A DNA stretch of 64,000 nt, taken from NCBI RefSeq assembly GCF_000342005.1, contig NZ_AOHO01000037.1:1-64000 (forward strand), in the 5' to 3' direction. Shown piece after piece: positions 33,901 through 41,303 of this stretch (within the stretch, counting starts at the first letter, position 1; each line of letters opens with the position of its first letter). The DNA is from Amycolatopsis decaplanina DSM 44594. Lineage in GTDB: Bacteria > Actinomycetota > Actinomycetes > Mycobacteriales > Pseudonocardiaceae. A program made the translations under genes and the position numbers. The notes under the pieces were generated by a model that saw only the letters and a program-made list of their open reading frames with translations, ran no database searches and was not told the origin of the DNA.

Positions 33901-33968
33901 GGACCACCTCCTGACCTGTTCACCGGAGACAACGCGGCCCGGGGGCCGGACGGTTCACCGCGACCAGC

Positions 33969-34102
33969 GCGCGTGATCAGAGACGTGACTCGCGTGATTG
34001 GGGACCTGACTCGCGTGATTGAACGCCGCACTCGTGCGTACGGCGTCTGATCACGCGAGTTCCGCCTTCAAGCACGCGAGATCCGTTTCTGATCACGCGA
34101 GT
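33969..34102. repeat. intergenic cluster of ACTCGCGTGATC-type repeats
   Basis: Two direct copies of actcgcgtgatt (33988-33999, 34009-34020) are followed by inverted copies gatcacgcgagt (34049-34060, 34091-34102), one degenerate inverted copy at 34071-34082 and a partial copy at 33969-33978. The inverted arms can pair into one or two long stem-loops. They fill most of the 213-nt gap before the giant gene and could slow, terminate or stabilise its transcript, or bind a protein. Confidence 0.8.
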
Positions 34103-34113
34103 TCGGTGTCGCG

Positions 34114-35220
34114 TCACGCCTGGCACTTGGCCTTCACCATCGCCGCGGCGTGGTGCGCGTAGGTCTTGGTGGAACCCGACCAGTCACGGCCCCGGCTGAG
34201 CAGCTGGACGGCCAGTTTGGCGCCGTTGATCCGGAACGTCCCGACGTTCACCCAGCGGCCGCGGTTGCCGATCTGGTCGACCTGGAACGTCCCGACCGGG
34301 GTTCCCTTGTCCACCGCGAACCGGTCGAACACGCGGTAGACCGACGGGCTGCCGCCTGCCACCGTCACGTCGCCGTTCGGGACGAACACCGAGACCGCGC
34401 ACGAACCTGCGGTCACCGGGCCGGTGTTGAACGTCCACAGCCCGTACGCGCTGGCGTCGTCCTTGTTCGCGTCGCCGGACATGGGCATGGAGACGAACGA
34501 CGTGCCGCAGCCGCCGTCGCCGTGATTGACCCAGCCCGCCTTCCCGTCGCTGTACGCGCCGACGCCGGTGAATCCGGTGCCGGCGCCGCATCCCCGTCCG
34601 GCCATGCCCTCGTAGGTCACCGTCTTGGCCACCGGTGCGGACGGCCCCTGAGGCTGCTGGGCAGGCGGTGCGGCCTGGTGCTGCTGCGGCCCCGGAGCCG
34701 GGCCGCCGCCCGCGGCCGGAGGCTGGCCGCCGGGGAGACCCGCCGTACCGGGATCGGCGGGCGCGCCCGCCTGGCCGGCCGGTATCCCGTCAGCCGCCTG
34801 TCCCGGCAGCCGGTCACCCGGCTGACCGGCGGGGACACCGCCGTTGTCGGCGGGAGGCGCGGCCAGCCCCGGCACGAACCCGCCGTCCGGCGGGAGATCC
34901 TTCGCGTAGCCCGCCGGCCCGGGCCCCTCGCCGGGCGAGGTGTCGCCGAGCAGTCCGCTGAGCGCCATCGGGAGGGCGACCAGCACGACGCCGGCGACCG
35001 CCGCCGCGACGATCACCGGTTTCGACATCCGGCCCGGCGTAGGCGATTCGACGCCGCCCCCCGCCTCCACGACCGGCGGTACGGTGCCGGCCGCCACCAC
35101 CTCGGCGTCCGACGACTCCGTGGTTTCTTTGTCCGCCTTGGTTTCGGGGGCGGCGGCGGGCGCCGCCGCTTCCGCCGTGGCGACCGCGACGCCGGTGGAC
35201 TCTTCTGCGTCCGTGGGCAT
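34114..35220 (-). CDS. membrane-anchored T7SS-locus protein with extracellular beta-sandwich domain
   Basis: A 368-aa protein. Residues 1-70 are acidic, Ala-rich and probably cytoplasmic. One transmembrane segment (VIVAAAVAGVVLVALPMALSG) lies at about 70-92, followed by a Pro/Gly/Gln-rich linker to about 210. The C-terminal domain has a Cys-containing start (GMAGRGCGAGTGFTGVGAY) and VYRVFDRFAVDKGTPVGTFQVDQIGNRG in part, then RWVNVGTF and a final Cys. This last stretch resembles golvesin/xanthan lyase C-terminal beta-sandwich domains. The topology puts the sandwich outside the membrane. It sits between the EspC-like gene (64 nt away) and the giant gene, so it may help surface display or passage of the substrate through the wall. 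ATG 35220 follows an AGGAAG-like site. Confidence 0.8.
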   Translation of the reverse strand: MPTDAEESTGVAVATAEAAAPAAAPETKADKETTESSDAEVVAAGTVPPVVEAGGGVESPTPGRMSKPVIVAAAVAGVVLVALPMALSGLLGDTSPGEGPGPAGYAKDLPPDGGFVPGLAAPPADNGGVPAGQPGDRLPGQAADGIPAGQAGAPADPGTAGLPGGQPPAAGGGPAPGPQQHQAAPPAQQPQGPSAPVAKTVTYEGMAGRGCGAGTGFTGVGAYSDGKAGWVNHGDGGCGTSFVSMPMSGDANKDDASAYGLWTFNTGPVTAGSCAVSVFVPNGDVTVAGGSPSVYRVFDRFAVDKGTPVGTFQVDQIGNRGRWVNVGTFRINGAKLAVQLLSRGRDWSGSTKTYAHHAAAMVKAKCQA

Positions 35221-35284
35221 GGTGTTCCCGCTTCCTTTACTGGCTCAGGTCGGCCGACGGCTTCCACACGGCCGCCGGAGATCG

Positions 35285-35602
35285 CTAACGCTTGAGTCCT
35301 CTGTGGACGTTTTCGATGTTCTGGCTCTCCGTGACGGCGAGCTTCGCCGCCATCCCCTTGGTGACGTTGGTCTGGTTCGCGACGACTTCGCCGATCGCGA
35401 CGAACGCGCCTTCGATCTTCGTCACCGGGTCGCCGAGGTTGGTCTTGATCTCCTCGCCCATTTCGTCGTCGCCGCTGGCTTCGAAGATCAGGTCCCGCCG
35501 ATCGGCGCCGAGTTCACTGATCTTGCGCATCTTGGCGCCGATGTCCCGGTACGCCTCGGCAAGGGTTCGCATGGCCCGCGGGTCCGCCCTGAAATCCGTC
35601 AT
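35285..35602 (-). CDS. EspC/WXG100-like small T7SS protein
   Basis: A 105-aa, all-helical, signal-less protein (MTDFRADPRAMRTLAEAYRD...) with the size and pattern of EspC-like or WXG100-like T7SS substrates, which form helical hairpins. No clear WxG turn is seen; a central EMGEEIKTNLGDPV could be the turn. The ribosome site GAGGA overlaps the stop of the upstream 658-aa gene, 9 nt away, indicating translational coupling. It is probably co-secreted or a partner of the large proline-rich protein. Confidence 0.75.
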   Translation of the reverse strand: MTDFRADPRAMRTLAEAYRDIGAKMRKISELGADRRDLIFEASGDDEMGEEIKTNLGDPVTKIEGAFVAIGEVVANQTNVTKGMAAKLAVTESQNIENVHRGLKR

Positions 35603-35611
35603 GGTCCGTCC

Positions 35612-37588
35612 TCATCCCGTGGTGGTGCCGGTGCTCTGGCCGGTGGTGTCGCCGAAGCCGAACGTGTGGTCGCGCTGGGTGTCCGCGCTCAATCGGGTGC
35701 TGCCGAGACCGCGGGCCCGGCGCTTACGCCTGCCGAGTACGCCCGGCGCGACCGTCGGGTCGGTCCCCCAGGTCTCCTCGTCCTCGGCGATCCAGGTCGT
35801 CCGGTCGCGTTCACCCTTGCCCTGTCCGGCGCCGCCGGCCCCGCCCGCCGAGGGCGGATAGAACGGCACCCCGTTTCCGTTCCCGGTTCCCGCCGCCCCC
35901 TTGGGACCGCCGAGTGTCGGCGGGCCCGCGGTGGACGCACCCGCCGGTTTCCCTCCCTGCGACGGGGTGGGCGACGGCATGTCCGGCGACACCCCGATCC
36001 GGCCGCCGCCGAGTGCGCCCGGCCCACCGTGGAAGGTCGACTGAGGGTCGAATTTCGACATGGTCAGCGGCAGCGTGTCGGGTGCGCGGAGTGACGGGAC
36101 CGGCGGCGGAGTGCGCCGCAACGACTTGAGATACCGCTCCATCGCCGACTCTCCGGGGTCGCCGGAATGGGTCGAGCCCGGTGGCGGATACGCCTTACGC
36201 AGCCGGTCCTTCTGTTCCAGGTTCCCGGTGCCCCTCGGTCCGACGATCTCGCCGTTCCCGTTCACCCGTGAGCCCGGCGGGACGATGATCGGCCTTCCGT
36301 CGGACCCCAGGACGGGTTTGCCGTCGGGTCCGATGACGGTGCCGTCCGGGCCGACGTGGGAACCGGTGGGCACCTTCAGGAAGGTGTTCGGGCCACCGAC
36401 ATGGGTGACCGGCGGCGGGAACAGCCCGCCGGGGCCGTTGACGCCGACGTGAGTGACCGGCGGTGGCGGTGGTGGCGAGGAGGTGGTGGGACCAGGGCCG
36501 CCGTCCCCGGTCGATCCGTCTCCTCCGCCGGGCCCGGCGCCGTCGCCTCCCGACCCCGCCCCGCTGTCCCCGGTGCCGCCGGAACCTCCCGAAAGGTTCA
36601 GATGGACCGGGGTCCGGATCGTCGGCAAGTACTGAAGGGACTGGCGGTAGGTCAGGTCGAGCAACCAGGCCACCGCCGCCGCGTTGGTGTCCGCGACCTT
36701 CAAGTGTTCCTGCCAGACCCGTTGCGCGGCTGACTCCAGCTTTTCGCGCGGAGCGGTGTTGCCTTCATCAAGAACTCCGCCGAGATAGGTGCTTTTCGGC
36801 CAGCCGTCCTCCTCCCTGGTGTACTTGGGGGGAGGATGACTGGCGAAATCCGCGGCCAGCTCGGGGGCCTGCCAGATCGCGCGCACCACACCGCTCGGGG
36901 TGGACAGCTCCGATCCCGGCGCGGTGACCGGGAACCCCAGACCGGTGTCGTAGGTGAAGCTTTCGCCGCCCCGCCACCGCGCGCGTCCCTCGTCGAGCAC
37001 TTCCCCGGCACGCTTCAGCAGGCCGCCCGCCAGGTGGAGCGTCTCCCAGGACGTGAGGTCCTTGGTCATCTGGGCGACGAGACCCCGGCATTTGCCGGCG
37101 AGCACGTCCAGCACGTTCCAGAACTCGCCCGCTCCGGCGCCCTGGAAGGCGTCGCCGCGGTGGCCGGTCTTGTCCCGCCAGGTTTCCAGCGGGGTGACCT
37201 GTGCGGTCAGCCAGTTCGCCACCCCGCCCAAGGTGGTCGAGGCCCGCTCGAAGGTGGAGTGCTGCCCGACCGGGTTCGCGTCCTCCCGCAGGGAGTCGAC
37301 GACCTTGTCGCCGTTGGTGAAGTAGGTTCCGGCCGCGCTCTCGAGTTCCTTGCTCGGGTCGGCGACGGCGTACCAGGACGTGAAGAACGTCATGCCTTCC
37401 GCGTGGATCATGTTCGTCGGCACCTTGTTGCTGGGGCCGCGAAGATGGGTGTAGACGCGCCACGTCAACCAGGGCACCCCGAGCACGGTCGACCGCGGCG
37501 GCACCGCGGGGAAGTCGGGATCGAGGGTGAAGATGTTGAGCGCTTCTTCCCACACCCATTTCGTCGTGTCCGGCCCGCCCAGCGCCAC
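35612..37588 (-). CDS. 658-aa proline-rich T7SS-associated protein (paralogue B)
   Basis: Residues 1-340 are helical with conserved Trp and Gly positions (FQGAGAGEFWNVLDVL, VWQEHLKVADTNAAAV), resembling large WXG/PPE-type T7SS substrates. From about 340 to the end it is a Gly/Pro/Ser-rich low-complexity tail with VGPDGTVIGPDGKPVLG and VPPGSRVNGNGEIVGP, and a C-terminal signature GERDRTTWIAEDEETWGTD followed by a basic RRKRRARG. The paralogue at 37944-40034 has the same order and the same C-terminal signature. The GTG start is chosen because the site GGGGAAGGGA lies in the last codons of the YbaB-like gene. It is predicted to be a secreted or surface partner protein of this T7SS; its biochemical role is unknown. 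Confidence 0.8.
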   Translation of the reverse strand: MALGGPDTTKWVWEEALNIFTLDPDFPAVPPRSTVLGVPWLTWRVYTHLRGPSNKVPTNMIHAEGMTFFTSWYAVADPSKELESAAGTYFTNGDKVVDSLREDANPVGQHSTFERASTTLGGVANWLTAQVTPLETWRDKTGHRGDAFQGAGAGEFWNVLDVLAGKCRGLVAQMTKDLTSWETLHLAGGLLKRAGEVLDEGRARWRGGESFTYDTGLGFPVTAPGSELSTPSGVVRAIWQAPELAADFASHPPPKYTREEDGWPKSTYLGGVLDEGNTAPREKLESAAQRVWQEHLKVADTNAAAVAWLLDLTYRQSLQYLPTIRTPVHLNLSGGSGGTGDSGAGSGGDGAGPGGGDGSTGDGGPGPTTSSPPPPPPVTHVGVNGPGGLFPPPVTHVGGPNTFLKVPTGSHVGPDGTVIGPDGKPVLGSDGRPIIVPPGSRVNGNGEIVGPRGTGNLEQKDRLRKAYPPPGSTHSGDPGESAMERYLKSLRRTPPPVPSLRAPDTLPLTMSKFDPQSTFHGGPGALGGGRIGVSPDMPSPTPSQGGKPAGASTAGPPTLGGPKGAAGTGNGNGVPFYPPSAGGAGGAGQGKGERDRTTWIAEDEETWGTDPTVAPGVLGRRKRRARGLGSTRLSADTQRDHTFGFGDTTGQSTGTTTG

Positions 37589-37594
37589 GGAGGA

Positions 37595-38005
37595 TCAGTC
37601 CCTTCCCCTGCCGAAGACGTCCGAAGGCGCCTCTTTCCACAGAGCCGAGAACGCCTTGTCGACTTCGGTGCCGCCCGTCATCGCGGCACGGAGGTCGTCG
37701 CGCTGGTCCATGAGCGGGCCGAAGACCTCCACGACGGTGTCCGCCATCTCCCGGCGGGCGCGTTCCAGCACGTCGAGCAGTGTCCTGGCCAGTTGCTCCG
37801 GCGGCATGGACCGGTATTTCGTGGTGTTGAACTTGAGTCCCACCACGGAGTTCTGCGCGTCCATGGTCACCGTGACCATCCGGTCCGGCGAGGTCGCCGA
37901 AGTCGTCCGGGACGCGAGATCGGCCTTCGCCGACTCGATCCGGTCACGCTGATCCCTGAGCGTGACCATGGTCTGGTGAAGTTGCTCCTCCAGCCAGTCG
38001 GCCAT
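37595..38005 (-). CDS. YbaB/EbfC-family protein (EspL-like) of the T7SS operon
   Basis: A 136-aa protein starting at ATG 38005 with GGGAGG upstream. MADWLEEQLHQTMVTLRDQRDRI is followed by a short beta region (MVTVTMDAQNSVVGLKFN) and a C-terminal helix, the layout of YbaB/EbfC nucleoid-associated proteins. ESX loci of mycobacteria carry a YbaB-like protein, EspL, which supports other secreted Esp proteins. Its start overlaps the end of the 696-aa gene by 62 nt, and it stops 6 nt before the 658-aa gene. It is thus embedded between the two proline-rich substrates and likely acts as their cytosolic partner or chaperone. Confidence 0.8.
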   Translation of the reverse strand: MADWLEEQLHQTMVTLRDQRDRIESAKADLASRTTSATSPDRMVTVTMDAQNSVVGLKFNTTKYRSMPPEQLARTLLDVLERARREMADTVVEVFGPLMDQRDDLRAAMTGGTEVDKAFSALWKEAPSDVFGRGRD

Positions 38006-40034
38006 CGTTTCCTCCCTGTCCGTAGTCGCGTGGGCCGCCGGCACCTCGACCGGCCACCCGGCCTCCTCGCCGTCGGCCGCCGAGTACCGAAGGCGGCAGC
38101 TTCGGATCGGTGCCCCAGGTCTCCTCGTCCTCGGTCAGCCAGGTGGTCCGGTCGCGTTCACCCTTGTTCTGGTCGCCGCCCGCTCCGGCACCGGCGCCAC
38201 CCGCGGTCGGCGGATAGAACGGGACGCCGCCCATGCCGTTCTGCTGGTTCCCGTTGCCCTGCTGGTTCTTGATCAGCGACGGGCCGCCCTCGGTCGTCAC
38301 CGGCTTCTCCGGCGGCCCTGGCGTCTCGTGCCCAGCCGCCGCACCGAGGCCGCCCGGAAAACCGATCGATCCCACGGTCGTCTTCGGGGCCGACGGTCCA
38401 TTGTGGAGATTCGGCGAACCGCCGGACAGCGACGACACCGACGGCGAATGCGATCCGAGCAACGTCGGCATCGACGGGGAGTTGCCGCCGCGCAACGACT
38501 TCAGGTACTTGTCCAGCTCCGACTGCTGCGACTCGTCCTTCTTGACCGGCTCCGGCCGGGCCAGCCGGTCCTTCTCGGCGAGTTTGTCCCCCTTCGGCCC
38601 GATGATCTCGCCGTTGGGCCCGACCCGGGAGCCGGGCGGCACGACGATCTGCCGTCCGAACGGGTCGAGCAGCGGCTTCTTGTCCGGACCGAGCACGACG
38701 CCGTCGGGTCCGACGCTCGAACCGGACGGCACCTTCAGCCGCTCCTCGGGCTTCGGCGGGGCCGGTGGCGGTTTGGGGCCGCCCTTCGGCGGACCCGGTA
38801 CCGGGGGCGGGGGTGCGCCGTTGGGTCCCTTCTTGTCCTTGTCGCCCTGAGAACCCTTGGTGTCCTTGCTGGGATCCGGGATCTTCGGCGGCCCGTCCTT
38901 CGAACCGGGCGGAGGTTTGGGCCCGCCGCCCGGCCCGGGCGGAGGTGGCGGCGGCGGCCCCTGCGATCCGGGAGGAGGCGTGGGCGGTGCCTTGTGGAGG
39001 TTGAGCCGCCGCGGTTCCCTGATCTGCGGCAAGCGCAGCTTCGCGGCGTTGTAGTTCGTCGGGAGGCTCGTCAGCACGGTGGTGGCAGCGGGATCCAGGA
39101 CGTTTTTGATGTGGTCGAGCCACAGGTTCTGCGCCGCGGAGGCGATCCCTTCCCAGAAGACGGGGTTCCTGGCGTCCGCGCCGAGGATGGTGCTCCTGGG
39201 ATAGCGCTCCCCTCCGGTCCCGCTCCAGTCGTCGTCCCTGGCCTTGCTCAGGTCCTCCTTGAACATCGTGGAGGTCCAGATCGCCGTCAGGCACCCACCC
39301 GGCCAGGCCAGCTGGCTGCCCGGCAGGTCCAGCTTGCCGAACTTGCCGGTGTCGCGGCTGAACACCTCGGAGGACTTCCACCTCGCATGGGCTTCCTGAA
39401 GCTTCGCGAAGGCCCACTTGAGTCCGCTGCCCTCGTCCTTGTCCGCCGTCTGGGGATCGTCCTGCTGTCCCAAAGCGTCCTTCAGCGCATCCGGCCGGAC
39501 ATCCAGCTGCCGGACCAGGTCGTTGCACTTGAAGATCAGGCCGTCCAGGACGTCACGGAACGCACCGGCGCCGGTCCCCTGGAAGTCGTCACCCTTCTTC
39601 CCGACCTTGTTCCTCTGGGTGTCCAGCTTCTTGGCCTGGTCGGAAAGCCAGGTCTTCGTGCCGTTCAACGCGTCGAACGCCCTGGTGAACGTCCAGGGCT
39701 GCGCCACCGGATTGGTGTTGTAGTAGCCCTGCATGGACTCGATGATGTCGTCCATGTTGCCGTAGAACTTGGTCATCACCGGCGTGAACGCCTCGTAGTT
39801 GGCGCTGGCCACCGCCCAGTACTCCATCCACCAGGTCTCGGTGGAAGCGAAGAAATCCCAGCCCTTGGGGTCGGGAAGGCCTCGGCTCTTGGCGTAGACG
39901 TCCCATTTGAGCCACTGGATCCCGGTGATGGTCTCGCGGCTCGGTACGTGGGTATCCGGCGCGTCGTGAGCGGCGAAGATCTTGAGAGCCTCTTCCCAAG
40001 GCTCCTTCGATACCTTGGCCTCTGCGGAAGTCAT
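37944..40034 (-). CDS. 696-aa proline-rich T7SS-associated protein (paralogue A)
   Basis: The N-terminal about 340 aa are helical and Trp-rich (WEEALKIFAAHD, GITGIQWLKWDV-like start, DDFQGTGAGAFRDVLDGL, NLWLDHIKNVLDPAAT), resembling WXG/PPE-type substrates. A long Pro/Gly/Lys-rich tail follows with VGPDGVVLGPDKKPLLDP and VPPGSRVGPNGEIIGPKG, ending in GERDRTTWLTEDEETWGTD and an Arg/Gly-rich basic tail. It is a clear paralogue of the 658-aa protein. The start ATG 40034 lies 6 nt after the 144-aa gene. The 3' end overlaps the YbaB-like gene by 62 nt, unusual within this otherwise tightly spaced operon. Probably an exported or surface-exposed component; function not established. Confidence 0.8.
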   Translation of the reverse strand: MTSAEAKVSKEPWEEALKIFAAHDAPDTHVPSRETITGIQWLKWDVYAKSRGLPDPKGWDFFASTETWWMEYWAVASANYEAFTPVMTKFYGNMDDIIESMQGYYNTNPVAQPWTFTRAFDALNGTKTWLSDQAKKLDTQRNKVGKKGDDFQGTGAGAFRDVLDGLIFKCNDLVRQLDVRPDALKDALGQQDDPQTADKDEGSGLKWAFAKLQEAHARWKSSEVFSRDTGKFGKLDLPGSQLAWPGGCLTAIWTSTMFKEDLSKARDDDWSGTGGERYPRSTILGADARNPVFWEGIASAAQNLWLDHIKNVLDPAATTVLTSLPTNYNAAKLRLPQIREPRRLNLHKAPPTPPPGSQGPPPPPPPGPGGGPKPPPGSKDGPPKIPDPSKDTKGSQGDKDKKGPNGAPPPPVPGPPKGGPKPPPAPPKPEERLKVPSGSSVGPDGVVLGPDKKPLLDPFGRQIVVPPGSRVGPNGEIIGPKGDKLAEKDRLARPEPVKKDESQQSELDKYLKSLRGGNSPSMPTLLGSHSPSVSSLSGGSPNLHNGPSAPKTTVGSIGFPGGLGAAAGHETPGPPEKPVTTEGGPSLIKNQQGNGNQQNGMGGVPFYPPTAGGAGAGAGGDQNKGERDRTTWLTEDEETWGTDPKLPPSVLGGRRRGGRVAGRGAGGPRDYGQGGNDGRLAGGATSPDHGHAQGSA

Positions 40035-40040
40035 CGCGGA

Positions 40041-40475
40041 TCAGGTTCCCGCGCCGCCGGGGGCGGGGGGAGCGGGATTGGTCGCGAAGATCTCCCCGAG
40101 TTGACTCATGTTCAGTTCGGTGGACAGCTTGATGTTCTCGTCCTCACCGCTCATCGCGATCCCCACCACGTAGGTGATGTTGTCGTTCAACGTGATGAGC
40201 TGGTTCCTGATCGCGTCGACCTGCGCGTACAGCGTCGGACCGGTGCCGGTGCCGGGCGCCTCGTACTTCTCGATCAGCAGCTTGGCGGGTTCCCACGCTT
40301 CGGAGCCGGCCAGCAGCCGTCGTTTCCCGGTGGTACTGCCCACGGTCAGGGCCAGTTCCGCGACGTCCTTGTTCGTGTTCAGCTCTTCGACCATGTTCTG
40401 CAGCACCTCATCCTGGAACCTCTGCAGAAAGCTCACCGTGATCTTGATGTCGCCGCTGTCCGGCTTCTCCGCCAC
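40041..40475 (-). CDS. 144-aa protein of the T7SS operon, unknown function
   Basis: Starts at GTG 40475 with GGAAAGGAAG upstream. It is a signal-less, mostly helical protein (FLQRFQDEVLQNMVEELNTN, LYAQVDAIRNQLITLNDNIT) with a Pro/Ala-rich C-terminus. It has the size and helical hairpin character of small ESX-associated proteins but no evident WxG motif. It lies between the WXG100-like pair and the 696-aa protein with gaps of 33 and 6 nt, so it is co-transcribed and a likely secretion partner. Confidence 0.75.
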   Translation of the reverse strand: MAEKPDSGDIKITVSFLQRFQDEVLQNMVEELNTNKDVAELALTVGSTTGKRRLLAGSEAWEPAKLLIEKYEAPGTGTGPTLYAQVDAIRNQLITLNDNITYVVGIAMSGEDENIKLSTELNMSQLGEIFATNPAPPAPGGAGT

Positions 40476-40508
40476 GCCCCTACTTCCTTTCCCGAAAGCG
40501 ACCCGGAA

Positions 40509-40808
40509 TCAGATCTGGAACTTCGCCCCGATGTTCTTGTCGGTGCGCTGGTAGTTCTCGAAGGACAGGGCCAGCGTCTGGTGTCCCTTGGTGAACCGGC
40601 CTTCCATGGCCTTGGTCGTGGCGTGCCAGCGGCTCTGCAGATCCTCGTAGGACGTGGCACCCTGACCGATCCAGCTGCTGGTCATCGGCTTGATGGCCTG
40701 CTCCAGATCGACCAGTGCGGCGTCGATCTGCTTGCTCAGCTGGACCATCCGCTCGGCGAGGTGCGGGATGTTGCCGCTGACCGCGAAACCGTCATAGGGA
40801 GTACTCAT
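40509..40808 (-). CDS. WXG100-family protein (EsxA/EsxB-like)
   Basis: A 99-aa protein with the classic features of an ESX substrate: no signal peptide, two helices and the turn MTSSWIGQGATSYEDLQSRW, where W-I-G is the WxG motif at mid-length. ATG 40808 follows GAGAGGA. Together with the neighbouring 112-aa protein it probably forms the heterodimer recognised by EccC. It is the most reliable marker that the locus encodes a type VII secretion system. Confidence 0.9.
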   Translation of the reverse strand: MSTPYDGFAVSGNIPHLAERMVQLSKQIDAALVDLEQAIKPMTSSWIGQGATSYEDLQSRWHATTKAMEGRFTKGHQTLALSFENYQRTDKNIGAKFQI

Positions 40809-40841
40809 GATCGTTTCCTCTCTGAAGCAGGGGTGGGGAGA

Positions 40842-41180
40842 TCAGGTCAGCGCGTCGAAGACGCGGTTGCCCTCGTTGCCGCCGAACGCCGTCAGGGCGG
40901 TCAGGTTGATGTCCTCTTCGGCGGTGTTCATGTGCCGGTCGCTTTCGCTGACCAGGTTCTTGATCTCCGTGAGCATGCCGAGCACCTGGACGTAGTCCTG
41001 CTCCCACAGCTCGAGCTGGTTGAGGAAGGTCTGGGACGCCGCGCCCTGCCAGTCGGCCCTCAGGTCGCTGCGGACCGTGGTCACCCCCGAGTGGATGTTC
41101 TTGCAGGCGGATTCGCATTCCTCGATGGCGGCGATGCCGCCCTTCATCCCCGTGTCGGTCTTCTGGAACTGCATGTTCAT
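40842..41180 (-). CDS. WXG100-family protein, partner of the adjacent Esx-like gene
   Basis: A 112-aa helical-hairpin protein with RADWQGAASQTFLNQLELW, in which W-Q-G is the central WxG turn. There is no signal sequence, and the C-terminus extends past the second helix, as in the longer partner of an Esx pair. It is followed after 33 nt by the 99-aa WXG100 gene. ATG 41180 is used; an in-frame ATG two codons later is possible. Confidence 0.9.
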   Translation of the reverse strand: MNMQFQKTDTGMKGGIAAIEECESACKNIHSGVTTVRSDLRADWQGAASQTFLNQLELWEQDYVQVLGMLTEIKNLVSESDRHMNTAEEDINLTALTAFGGNEGNRVFDALT

Positions 41181-41303
41181 CTTCTCGCTCGTCCTTCCTC
41201 GCGGTCTCGCGGACTTTCACCGGTCCACAGCAAGGACACCAAGTCCGGCACCGGCAGACCATGCGGAACAACCGGCAGAAGTCGCCACCGGGGATTCCTC
41301 CGG

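Noticed and set aside
32170..32440. Short tandem repeats in the giant gene considered as a CRISPR or VNTR locus
   Set aside because: They are imperfect, in frame and encode a low-complexity protein linker; no spacer structure.
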